Assembly: GCA_947585615.1 (NCBI GenBank)
Contig: CANPXD010000004.1
Location: forward strand, 1-52,711
DNA from: an uncultured Clostridia bacterium
GTDB lineage: Bacteria > Bacillota > Clostridia > Oscillospirales > Acutalibacteraceae
Length of the DNA stretch: 52,711 nucleotides
Direction: 5' to 3'
The notes beneath the pieces are model-generated. The model ran no database searches. It had not been told where the DNA came from and saw only the letters and a program-made list of their open reading frames with translations. This document shows positions 34,608 through 42,033 of the stretch, piece by piece. Every line of letters begins with the position of its first letter. Position 1 is the stretch's first letter. The position numbers and the translations under genes are program-made.

Positions 34608-34967
34608 ATGCAAATGGACAACAAAGCATATAAAATAAAAAAAGGTCTTGAAAGGACAGGCAGAGAGGTGTTCCTCGCGGACGGAGAGTGGCGTTCACAG
34701 CCCTTTTATGCCGTTCTTGAGCCTAAATGGAGAAGTTATAAAACGGATTTTGAGTCTGTCAGAACGGAAATCGGCAGAGTGAACGCCGATTATTACACAT
34801 ATACCGGTCCTTTCAATCACAATATTATGACGCTTTCCGACAGCGCTTGTCTTTATTCGGACGGCGTTAAGTATATCTTTAAAAAGAAAGAAACAGTCAG
34901 GGTTAAAAACGAGGTGCTCTATTATACGGGAATACTGAGGAGAGTGTGGGAGGACAGCGATGATTAA
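34608..34967 (+). CDS. Head-closure (stopper)-like phage protein
   Basis: A 119-residue protein with a beta-rich central part, from FYAVLEPKWRSYKTDF to KYIFKKKETVRVKNEVLYYT. This is similar in size and layout to small head-completion proteins of PBSX-type phages (XkdI region). The chosen ATG at 34608 follows GGGAAGG; an upstream GTG at 34539 lies before the hairpin and lacks a ribosome site. It overlaps the next gene by 8 bases. Confidence 0.55.
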   Translation: MQMDNKAYKIKKGLERTGREVFLADGEWRSQPFYAVLEPKWRSYKTDFESVRTEIGRVNADYYTYTGPFNHNIMTLSDSACLYSDGVKYIFKKKETVRVKNEVLYYTGILRRVWEDSDD

Positions 34968-35355
34968 AGCGGCAAATATCGTCTCCGATTTTCTGGACAG
35001 GCTCAGGGCGGACGACTTTTTTGACGGCATAAAGCTGACCCGTGCGCTCCCTGACCTTATCAAGGCGTCGCCTGCCGTCAGAGAGACTGTTGCGGCAGGT
35101 ATAAAGGAGATCAACGTTGAGGAATATGCGCTCGGACAGAATGAAACGGCAGGCACAGCCGTCGTTTTTGCCGATATATATGTACCCTTTTCCTCTGAAA
35201 AGGCGCGCCTTGAGGAAATCGTGATGCACATCTGCGGATGTACTGCGGAACTGAACATAATTTCGCTGGAAATTTCGGGAATTACCGTCAGCAACGCGGC
35301 GGAATGTTATATGATGAGGGCGGTTTTTACGTTCAGCGGCAGTATAGAATTTTAA
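34960..35355 (+). CDS. Tail-completion-like phage protein
   Basis: A 131-residue alpha/beta protein in the position where PBSX-type phages encode XkdJ or a tail terminator, the ring that caps the tube. It starts within the previous gene. The segment GTAVVFADIYVPFSSEKARL followed by a helix and two strands is compatible with that fold, but identity is low-confidence. If correct, it is the last gene before the missing sheath and tube genes. Confidence 0.5.
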   Translation: MIKAANIVSDFLDRLRADDFFDGIKLTRALPDLIKASPAVRETVAAGIKEINVEEYALGQNETAGTAVVFADIYVPFSSEKARLEEIVMHICGCTAELNIISLEISGITVSNAAECYMMRAVFTFSGSIEF

Positions 35356-35365
35356 GGAGGCGGAA

Positions 35366-35461
35366 ATGGAAAACGAAAAGAATTACGAGGAAATGAAAGA
35401 AATTTCCGAATATCTGCGCCTGGATTCAAAAAGATACGACAGTTGTATCGGAGGCGACTGA
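35366..35461 (+). CDS. 31-residue ORF at the missing sheath-tube-tape site
   Basis: ATG at 35366 follows a very strong AAGGAGG site and opens a 31-codon frame that is acidic and helical (it includes YEEMKEISEYLRLDSKRYD) and ends two bases before the next ATG. It lies exactly where PBSX-type clusters carry sheath, tube, chaperone and tape-measure genes. It may be a vestige of one of these or a new short linker. It is too short to assign. Confidence 0.55.
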   Translation: MENEKNYEEMKEISEYLRLDSKRYDSCIGGD

Positions 35462-35463
35462 TT

Positions 35464-35973
35464 ATGACGAAAATGAGATATAAAAATTTCGAATTCGACG
35501 TTAATCCCTCAACGGTAAAGACGGAGCTTTCAAGCAGCATAAGCGAAAATGCGCTTATAGGATCTGACAGCGCCGTTTCCTGCGTTTCGCGCCGCGCTTC
35601 GGTAATAAGCGGCGAGGGAAGTTTCTGGGGAGAAAATGCCGTGCGGCTTTCCCGAGAGCTTAAAAGCGTGCGTGAGCAGCCGCAGTCCGGATGGCTTTTT
35701 TTGCCGGACGGAAGCTGTTTCAACGCTTTTTTCAGCTATCTTTCGATAACCGAAGATGTAAAAAAAGGCTGCGTCAGCTATAGCTTTAAATTTGTGGAAA
35801 ACTGCAACCACAGAAAAAGCTTTTTTGATTTCGGCTTCACATATGTAAAAAACGGTGAAAATATGTTTGACGTTGCTTACCGAAGCGCTGTTGATGTTGA
35901 AAAGCTTATGGAACTTAACGATTACAAATCACCCTTTGCCTTAAAAGAGGGAGACAGGGTGGTGCTGAAATGA
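35464..35973 (+). CDS. LysM-domain baseplate/hub protein (XkdP-like)
   Basis: A 169-residue protein. The N-terminal 110 residues match the first domain of XkdP-like proteins, with YKNFEFDVNPSTVKTELS and FLPDGSCFNAFFSYLSI. The C-terminal NGENMFDVAYRSAVDVEKLM and PFALKEGDRVVL form a LysM-like motif, used in contractile particles to join hub parts. It starts at ATG 35464 with GGAGGC upstream and overlaps the next gene by 4 bases. Confidence 0.78.
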   Translation: MTKMRYKNFEFDVNPSTVKTELSSSISENALIGSDSAVSCVSRRASVISGEGSFWGENAVRLSRELKSVREQPQSGWLFLPDGSCFNAFFSYLSITEDVKKGCVSYSFKFVENCNHRKSFFDFGFTYVKNGENMFDVAYRSAVDVEKLMELNDYKSPFALKEGDRVVLK

Positions 35974-36917
35974 GATTTGAACTTTACGGCACGGACGGAG
36001 CCGCTGTTTTCCCTGAGATGATAACCTCCTATGAGCTTGTCAGCGAGACGGACTCGGCGTGCGACGGACTCCGTCTGAACTTCTGCTCCGAGGAACTGCC
36101 GCCGGAAATCTGTATTCTTAAAGCGTTTTCCGACAGGGAAATTGTTTTCAACGGATTTTGCGATATGCAGAAAATAACGGCAGGCGGCGGCTTTTATACC
36201 TGTTTTATATATGCGCGCAGCAGTGCCGCTCTTCTTGTTGACAACGAGGCGCTGCCCAGTCAGTACAACTGTCCCACGGCAAGACAGCTCTGGTTTACAA
36301 ATGCGAGGGAGCTTGGCTTCGGCTGCGATCTTCCCGAAATCTATTCCGAAAACAGCTATCTTGTTTCAAAGGGAACAAGCTGTTACGGAGCGATAAACGA
36401 TTTTGTGCGCGCCGTTTACGGCGCTCCCGTTTACGCGACTCCCGAAAATGTGCTTGATGTTTACAGGGAGAGCAGCAGCGTGAAAAGGCTTAAAAATTAT
36501 CCTCTGCTCTCGCTTTCCTGCGTTATAAACAGGAGCGAGCTTATCAGCGATATTGATTACAAAATCAATTCCTCTGATAATTACCGGTATCATTTTAAAA
36601 GCGAATTCGTGCGCGCAAGAGGAATACGGCGCAAAAGGCTTTACAATCTTTCCGCGCTTCCGCTGTGGCAGAGGGAAATCACCGCCGCGGAGAAAATCAC
36701 AAACTCGCTTTCCGAATACTGCTCGGTGATCGCCGAGCTTTCGGGTGACTGCGATTTCAGGCTCTGTGACAAAGTCAGCGTGGATTTTGACGGACAGGAT
36801 TACTCCGGAACGTATTTCGTCAGCGAAATGGTGAAAAGCATGGGAAAAAACGGCGAAAAAACAACACTTGTGCTCAAAAAGAAAATAGACGGGGAGCTGG
36901 TGAACTATGTGGCTTAG
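35970..36917 (+). CDS. Baseplate hub protein (gpD/gp27-like, XkdQ)
   Basis: A 315-residue late-control-D-type hub protein, which in contractile tails closes the tube and holds the spike. It opens with short beta domains (MRFELYGTDGA, SYELVSETDSACDGLRLNF) and has a central helical domain around GTSCYGAINDFVRAVYGAP. The late FRLCDKVSVDFDGQDYSGTY and SMGKNGEKTTLVLKKK are close to the XkdQ C-terminus. It overlaps both neighbours. Confidence 0.82.
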   Translation: MRFELYGTDGAAVFPEMITSYELVSETDSACDGLRLNFCSEELPPEICILKAFSDREIVFNGFCDMQKITAGGGFYTCFIYARSSAALLVDNEALPSQYNCPTARQLWFTNARELGFGCDLPEIYSENSYLVSKGTSCYGAINDFVRAVYGAPVYATPENVLDVYRESSSVKRLKNYPLLSLSCVINRSELISDIDYKINSSDNYRYHFKSEFVRARGIRRKRLYNLSALPLWQREITAAEKITNSLSEYCSVIAELSGDCDFRLCDKVSVDFDGQDYSGTYFVSEMVKSMGKNGEKTTLVLKKKIDGELVNYVA

Positions 36918-37278
36918 CAAAAAATTCGGATACAAATATGAAACTGCGGCGGAAACGGGAACGGTTGCAATCGGCGGAAATGACGCGGTTAAAACGGTTT
37001 CAACCGTGCAGTCGGAAAGGGTGGTTAATTATGCACCCTACGGTTATTCGTCATCGCCGCCGAAGGGAGAGGACATTCTCATTATTAACGGCACGGGAGG
37101 CTCGGTCAGTGCAGGCACAAAAATGGCAAACGAGTATCTCAGAGAGGGCGAGGTATCCGTAAAATCTAAGGGAGGAGCAAAAATACTCCTCAGAAATGAC
37201 GGCGTTGTGCAGATAAACACACTTCTTATATCTGCCGACGGAAAGGTCTTCAATTCCGGGAAAGAGGTGGTTTTATGA
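36907..37278 (+). CDS. Short spike/baseplate assembly V-like protein
   Basis: A 123-residue protein in the XkdR/gpV position. SERVVNYAPYGYSSSPPKGE and the later GEVSVKSKGGAKILLRNDGV plus VQIN resemble the OB-fold-to-beta-helix part of puncturing spikes. It is shorter than typical gpV (about 200), so the tip may be reduced. It overlaps the hub gene by 11 bases and the next by 4. Confidence 0.72.
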   Translation: MWLSKKFGYKYETAAETGTVAIGGNDAVKTVSTVQSERVVNYAPYGYSSSPPKGEDILIINGTGGSVSAGTKMANEYLREGEVSVKSKGGAKILLRNDGVVQINTLLISADGKVFNSGKEVVL

Positions 37279-37595
37279 ACACTGCCGTATTAAACAGCGA
37301 TTTTACGGGATATGGCGCTCCACCGGTCAAAACAGAGCAGACAGAGGCGCTTTTGCAGAATATCGCTTGCGCGTTTTTTACCGAAAGGGGCAAATTTTAT
37401 CCCGACAAGGATTTCGGTTCGCGGCTTCGCGAGGCTGTGATTTCGGGTGACTGCGCGCTTGCCGCCGCGTGCGCCGCTCAATCTTTATACGGGATAGACG
37501 GCGTTTATGTAAAATCGGCTGAGCCTGAGAACGGAGAATATAAGATAACGGTTGGCATAAATGACGAAGAAAGGCAGGTGACCGTTCGGATATGA
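37275..37595 (+). CDS. Baseplate wedge protein gp25/W-like
   Basis: A 106-residue protein of the T4 gp25/P2 gpW type (XkdS position), the initiator of sheath polymerisation in contractile particles. FTERGKFYPDKDFGSRL matches the family's conserved central region (usually ...RxxxPxFGSxL), and YKITVGINDEERQVTV closes the fold. Its retention without any sheath gene is notable. Four-base overlaps on both sides. Confidence 0.85.
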   Translation: MNTAVLNSDFTGYGAPPVKTEQTEALLQNIACAFFTERGKFYPDKDFGSRLREAVISGDCALAAACAAQSLYGIDGVYVKSAEPENGEYKITVGINDEERQVTVRI

Positions 37596-38659
37596 GCTTA
37601 ACTTATAATGAGATACTCAATAATATGAAAACGGCTTTTTTCAGTGAAAAGGGCGAATCTGTAGAGGAATTTTCGGATCTTGAAATGAGATTCAAGGCTG
37701 TGGCATCGGAGATTTATGCGGTTTCGGCATACGGCAGCTTTATTCTGCGGCAGGGATTTCCGCAGACGGCGACGGGAGAATATCTTGACAGGCACGCGGC
37801 GCTCAGGAGCATAACAAGAAAAAAGGCGTCCTGCGCCACGGGAAGTCTGACTTTTTCGCTTGCCGAACCGATAAGAGACAGTGTTGCGGTACCGAAAGGA
37901 ACCATCTGCTCCGTTGAGGGAAGCCCCTATATTCAGTTTTCAACGGATTCGGAGGCGGTTATTCCTTACGAGGAATCGTCGGTAACGGTGCGCGCGACAG
38001 CCGTGAAATCAGGCGAGGAATACAATGTCGGCGCAGGACAGGTCACGGTGATGGTCAATCCTCCCGACTGCGTTGTCTCGGTAACAAACGCCTCTCCTTT
38101 TATGGGCGGAAACTACGACGAGAGCGACGAGGCGCTGCGCGAGAGAATCCTCAGCTCCTACCGCAGTGTAAAATCCGGCGTGAACGCCGCGTCCCTCAGA
38201 GAGACGATCCTTACGCTTGACGGCGTTTCGGACGCTTTTGTTTCCGCAGGCGGAGAGGGAATAATGAACGTCTGCCTTAAAACGCTCAGCGCGGATATTC
38301 CGCAGGAACTGAAGGATAAAGTCAGCGATCTGCTCGGCTTTGCGTCTCTGTGCGGAATTGAGCTGAATTTTATTCAGGCGTCCGAACAGCCGTTTGACGT
38401 TATCGCGGAGGTCAAGGCGCTCAGCGGCTATGATACCGAAAAAATAAAAGGGCAGACAGAGAAAAAAATAAGGGAATTTTGCAGCAGCGGAAAAATAGGG
38501 CAGAGCTATACCGCTTCCGCCATAGCGGCGGCGTGCCGCGATATTGAGGGCATCGAATATATTGATGTTTTCATAAGCAGCGATGAATCGGGCGTTGTTT
38601 CGTGCAAAAGCACGCAGTATCTCAGGCTGAAAAAAACAGAGGTAGGCGTGCATGAATAA
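37592..38659 (+). CDS. Baseplate J-like protein (gp47/XkdT)
   Basis: A 355-residue wedge protein. GFPQTATGEYLDRHAALRSI and the NVGAGQVTVMVNPPDCVVSV then FMGGNYDESDEALRERIL segments are the PF04865 signatures. It forms the baseplate arms that connect the hub to fibres. Intact and of family length. It overlaps the next gene by 8 bases. Confidence 0.93.
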   Translation: MSLTYNEILNNMKTAFFSEKGESVEEFSDLEMRFKAVASEIYAVSAYGSFILRQGFPQTATGEYLDRHAALRSITRKKASCATGSLTFSLAEPIRDSVAVPKGTICSVEGSPYIQFSTDSEAVIPYEESSVTVRATAVKSGEEYNVGAGQVTVMVNPPDCVVSVTNASPFMGGNYDESDEALRERILSSYRSVKSGVNAASLRETILTLDGVSDAFVSAGGEGIMNVCLKTLSADIPQELKDKVSDLLGFASLCGIELNFIQASEQPFDVIAEVKALSGYDTEKIKGQTEKKIREFCSSGKIGQSYTASAIAAACRDIEGIEYIDVFISSDESGVVSCKSTQYLRLKKTEVGVHE

Positions 38660-39209
38660 TGAAATCTTCAGCCGCCTCATAAATCTTTTTTCAATGCTCG
38701 GTCTTTCTGTAGAAGAAGGCGCATATGCGCGTGCGGAGGCGGCGGCATATGCTTGCGCCGCGCAAGCGGTGCTGGCGGAAATGGAAAACACGGAGAAAAA
38801 TCTTTTCATAGATTCCGCGGGCACGCAGGGACTTGCTCTTTTCCTGAATCTTATCGGAAAAAATCACGGTGAAAGCGATGAAAAAACAAGGGAACTTGTT
38901 GTCGACAGCGTATCAAAGGGATTCTCAACAGGAAGTATGGCGGCGTTTGAGCATGCGCTGCGCGGTCTCGGGGAAGGAACGGAATATGAGGCGGACGGCA
39001 GCAGGCTTGTCCTAAAACCCGATACGTCATCGGCTGATGAGGGTTTTGCCGAAAAGCTCAGCGATTTTCTGAGGGATTACGCGCCCGCATTCAGCCGTGT
39101 CGAAATTGATGGCGGCGGCAGCGATTTTGCCGCGAGAGACGCAGCGGGACGGCGCTGGTTTGAGCTTGATGGCTACAATATGCCGTTTTCCGTGATAGAT
39201 AGTTTATAA
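38652..39209 (+). CDS. Tail protein I-like baseplate component (XkdU)
   Basis: A 185-residue helical protein directly after J, the invariable position of gpI/DUF2313 wedge proteins. The N-terminal helices, TEKNLFIDSAGTQGLALFL, and a later EGFAEKLSDFLRDYAPAFSR are consistent with XkdU. The call rests on context together with helix pattern. Confidence 0.78.
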   Translation: MNNEIFSRLINLFSMLGLSVEEGAYARAEAAAYACAAQAVLAEMENTEKNLFIDSAGTQGLALFLNLIGKNHGESDEKTRELVVDSVSKGFSTGSMAAFEHALRGLGEGTEYEADGSRLVLKPDTSSADEGFAEKLSDFLRDYAPAFSRVEIDGGGSDFAARDAAGRRWFELDGYNMPFSVIDSL

Positions 39210-39232
39210 AATAGATCTATAGGAGAAAAAAT

Positions 39233-39709
39233 ATGAGTTCTACTAATAAAACAGAATATCTGGGACTTAACAGCTGGGTCAGCACCGATATGCCCAAGCG
39301 CGTTGACTTTAACGACGACAACAGCAAGATTGATCAGGCGATGAAAACGCATTGCGGCGATAAACAGATGCACGTCACCGACGCAGACAGGCAGCGCTGG
39401 GACTGTCCGTATTTTATGGGATATTATCACGGAGACGGCCAGACCTCAAGGGTGGTTGAGACGGAATGCCCGTTTTTGCCGTCCTTCGGAATCGTTCTTG
39501 CGGGCGGAATGCCGCCGTCGGCAGTTAATTTTTCCATGTCGATGAAGAACAATTACTTCGCTTTTATCGGCATAAGAACAGGTACGTCAGGCGTTTCCTT
39601 TTCGGGTACGTCCATTAAAATCAGCAGCAACGGGTCGCCCGTTATATACAATGAATATATGAATCTGAATATTTCGGGAGTAACCTACTGTTATATTTTC
39701 TTCAGATAA
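39233..39709 (+). CDS. Tail-fibre/receptor-binding protein
   Basis: A 158-residue protein that closes the cluster, in the XkdV position. TEYLGLNSWVSTDMPKRVDF followed by NDDNSKIDQAMK is the usual baseplate-attachment motif of Firmicutes tail fibres. The last 90 residues form a beta-rich, Gly/Ser-rich tip. It is short for a fibre, so host range may be narrow. A strong terminator follows at 39734. Confidence 0.82.
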   Translation: MSSTNKTEYLGLNSWVSTDMPKRVDFNDDNSKIDQAMKTHCGDKQMHVTDADRQRWDCPYFMGYYHGDGQTSRVVETECPFLPSFGIVLAGGMPPSAVNFSMSMKNNYFAFIGIRTGTSGVSFSGTSIKISSNGSPVIYNEYMNLNISGVTYCYIFFR

Positions 39710-39733
39710 AATAAAAATTTTTAACAAATTTTG

Positions 39734-39770
39734 AAAACACGTCTTAGATGAGGCGTGTTTTTATTTATTT
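39734..39770 (+). terminator. Terminator of the phage-derived cluster
   Basis: A 12-bp stem with G-T pairs (39734-39745 with 39750-39761, loop AGAT) is followed by a T-rich tract to 39770. It marks a clean 3' boundary before the coaX promoter. Confidence 0.88.
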
Positions 39771-39776
39771 TAATTG

Positions 39777-39805
39777 TTTACATTGTAAAAAATTTGTAAT
39801 ATAAT
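39777..39805 (+). promoter_or_regulatory. Promoter of coaX
   Basis: TTTACA (39777-39782), 17 bases, TATAAT (39800-39805), a near-consensus sigma-A promoter, 36 bases before the start codon. Confidence 0.85.
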
Positions 39806-39841
39806 AGCATATATCGTCTTTCGGAAAGGAATGGGCTTTAG

Positions 39842-40612
39842 ATGCTGCTTGCAGTTGACGCGGGAAACACAAATATCGTTCTGGGAGTGCTGGACGGAAG
39901 TAAGCTTGTAAGCTCGGGCAGACTGTCTACTCATATAGAGGAAACGGAAATCGAATATTCAATAAAGCTGAAATCGTTTTTTGAGGTGAGCAAAACAGAA
40001 AATATCGACGGCGCGGTGATTTCAAGCGTTGTGCCTGCTCTCGTGAGAACGCTTATAAAAAGCATAGAGCTGGTTTGCGGAGTAACGCCGCTCGTAGTGG
40101 GCCCCGGAATTAAAACGGGGCTTAATATCAGGCTTGACAATCCCGCCGAAACAGGCGCGGATATAGTTGCGGGTGACGTTGCGGCAGTCAGCAAATATCC
40201 ATTGCCCGTCATCGTTTTTAACCTTGGAACAGCAACAACGGCGTCGGTTATAGATAAAACGGGCGCTCATCTCGGCGGCGCGATTATGTGCGGAGTCAGA
40301 ACGGGTATAAACTCTGTTGTGAGCGAAACGGCTCAGCTTCCGCAGATTGATATTTCCGCTCCGTCAAGACTGATCGCTTCAAACACGGTTGATGCTATGA
40401 AATGCGGCAGCGTTATCGGCACGGCGGCTATGATTGAAGGTCTTGCCGCAAAATTTGAAAAGGAGCTGGGAGAAAGCGCGACTGTTATACTGACAGGGGA
40501 TTTCGGCAAAACAATCGCAAAAGAAGTCGGCAGAGAGGTTATTTACGATGAGAATCTGCTGATAGACGGTCTTAGAATAATTTACGAAAAGAACAGACAG
40601 ATAAAAGCGTAA
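39842..40612 (+). CDS. coaX: Type III pantothenate kinase
   Basis: A 256-residue ASKHA kinase that phosphorylates pantothenate in the first step of coenzyme A synthesis. The phosphate loop is DAGNTN with Asp6, and TGAD with Asp107 is the second conserved motif. In the third motif, usually DxGTAT, the first residue is Asn127 (FNLGTATT). That Asp is known to matter for metal or monovalent cation binding in studied enzymes, so activity may be altered or compensated. An ATG at 39842 follows AAAGGA by 11 bases. Confidence 0.93.
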   Translation: MLLAVDAGNTNIVLGVLDGSKLVSSGRLSTHIEETEIEYSIKLKSFFEVSKTENIDGAVISSVVPALVRTLIKSIELVCGVTPLVVGPGIKTGLNIRLDNPAETGADIVAGDVAAVSKYPLPVIVFNLGTATTASVIDKTGAHLGGAIMCGVRTGINSVVSETAQLPQIDISAPSRLIASNTVDAMKCGSVIGTAAMIEGLAAKFEKELGESATVILTGDFGKTIAKEVGREVIYDENLLIDGLRIIYEKNRQIKA

Positions 40613-40683
40613 TACGTTTTTAATAACCGCGTTTGACAAGGTGCGGTATAACTCATATTTACAGAAAGGCAATTTTAATCAAT

Positions 40684-41922
40684 ATGGCAACTTTCAGAGC
40701 ATTCAGGGCTTTCCGTCCGTCAAAACAGAATCAGGCGCTTATTCCGGCACTGCCTTATGATGTTATGAGCAGTGAGGAGGCAAGAAGGGCCGTAAAGGGC
40801 AATTCCCTTTCGTTTCTCCATGTTGACAAGGCGGAGATAGATCTTCCGCACGATGTTGACCTTTATGCGGACGAGGTGTACGAAAAGGCAAAGGAAAATC
40901 TTGACGCGCTTGAAAACACGGGCGCGCTGATACAGGATAAAACACCTTGCTTTTATATCTACAGGCAGATTATGAACGGAAGGGCGCAGACGGGTCTTGT
41001 GGGCTGCGCGTCAATAGATGATTATACAAACAACGTTATAAAAAAACATGAAAAAACGCTTGCGAAAAAGGAAAAGGACCGTATTCGCCATGTCAGCATA
41101 ACGAATGCCAACACAGGGCCCATTTTCCTGACCTACAGAAAAAACGCATCGGTCAATATGACTGTTTCGCTGTGGATGAACGAAAACGATCCTGTCTATA
41201 ATTTTGAAACGGACGGCGTTCTTCAGACCGTCTGGGTCGTGGACGATCCCGAGACGATAAACCGTTTAAGCTCTCTTTTTAAAAACATTCAGTCTCTTTA
41301 TATCGCGGACGGACACCACCGCTGTGCCTCGGCTGTGAGAGTCGGTCAGATGAAAAGGGAGGAAAACCCCGATTACACGGGAGATGAGGAGTTCAACTAT
41401 TTCCTTGCGGTGGCTTTCCCTGATGAAGAGCTTGAAATTATGGACTACAACCGCGTTGTCAAAGATTTGAACGGTATGACGGCGGATGAATTTCTCAGCA
41501 GACTCTTTGAGCGCTTTGAAATAACAAAGGAGGACGCTCCATATCATCCGATAGAAAAGCACACTTTCGGAATGTACCTTGAAAAGGAATGGTATTCTCT
41601 CAGGGCAAAAAAAGCAATCATTGATGAAAGCGATCCTGTGGCAAGGCTTGATGTTTCCGTTCTTCAGAACAATCTGCTCGATCCGATTCTCGGAATAAAA
41701 GATCCCAAAAATGATGACAGAATTGATTTTATCGGCGGAATAAGAGGACTTACGGAACTTGAAAAAAGAGCAAAAACCGATATGTGCCTCGCCTTTTCGA
41801 TGTATCCCACAACCGTGGAGGATTTAATGGCGATAGCCGACGCCGGGCAGATAATGCCTCCCAAATCAACATGGTTTGAGCCGAAACTGCTTTCGGGACT
41901 TTTTATACATCATCTTTCATAA
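40684..41922 (+). CDS. DUF1015 (SerK-like) family protein
   Basis: A 412-residue protein of the DUF1015 family. It opens with MATFRAFRAFRPSKQ and LIPALPYDVMSSEEARRA, and has SIDDYTNNVIKKHEKTLAKK (His of the family's KHE motif) and IADGHHRCASAVR. The family is related to ParB/sulfiredoxin-like SerK serine kinases. Some members sit with serine biosynthesis genes, but none is adjacent here. Its biochemical role in this organism is unknown. It follows coaX by 71 bases and may be cotranscribed. ATG 40684 is used; earlier codons have no ribosome site. Confidence 0.85.
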   Translation: MATFRAFRAFRPSKQNQALIPALPYDVMSSEEARRAVKGNSLSFLHVDKAEIDLPHDVDLYADEVYEKAKENLDALENTGALIQDKTPCFYIYRQIMNGRAQTGLVGCASIDDYTNNVIKKHEKTLAKKEKDRIRHVSITNANTGPIFLTYRKNASVNMTVSLWMNENDPVYNFETDGVLQTVWVVDDPETINRLSSLFKNIQSLYIADGHHRCASAVRVGQMKREENPDYTGDEEFNYFLAVAFPDEELEIMDYNRVVKDLNGMTADEFLSRLFERFEITKEDAPYHPIEKHTFGMYLEKEWYSLRAKKAIIDESDPVARLDVSVLQNNLLDPILGIKDPKNDDRIDFIGGIRGLTELEKRAKTDMCLAFSMYPTTVEDLMAIADAGQIMPPKSTWFEPKLLSGLFIHHLS

Positions 41923-41968
41923 AACCGAATCAGTCGGGCGCGGACCTTTTTTACAAAGTAAAAAGGAA

Positions 41969-41997
41969 TTGTCAAACACTTTCCGTTATGATACAAT
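41969..41997 (+). promoter_or_regulatory. Promoter of the M28 peptidase gene
   Basis: TTGTCA (41969-41974), 17 bases, TACAAT (41992-41997). An imperfect hairpin at 41945-41966 just upstream may end the DUF1015 transcript, though it lacks a following T tract. Confidence 0.8.
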
Positions 41998-42033
41998 AGA
42001 AACACAAAACATTATTAATAAGGAGTTGCACTG

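Larger units (their letters stand above)
29085..39709 (+). mobile_element. Reduced PBSX-like phage structural cluster
   Basis: Sixteen co-directional genes follow the PBSX (xtm/xkd) order: terminases, portal, protease, capsid, connectors, then LysM hub, gpD-like hub, spike, gp25-like, J, I and fibre. Missing are sheath, tube, tape-measure and chaperone genes, and any integrase, repressor, replication or lysis gene. All frames are intact, many overlap by 4-20 bases, and the cluster ends at its own terminator. I see no long flanking direct repeat that would suggest att sites. Base composition does not differ visibly from the neighbours, which suggests long residence. Confidence 0.85.

Noticed and set aside
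38009-38824. A 271-codon minus-strand frame opposite the baseplate J gene
   Set aside because: The J protein is clear on the other strand; this frame is a by-product of its codon pattern.
28964-39841. Attachment-site direct repeats around the phage cluster
   Set aside because: Only short T-rich similarities are seen on the two sides; no repeat long enough to support integration.
41945-41966. Imperfect hairpin after the DUF1015 gene as a terminator
   Set aside because: The stem is AT-rich with a bulge and no T tract follows; it is only mentioned with the downstream promoter.
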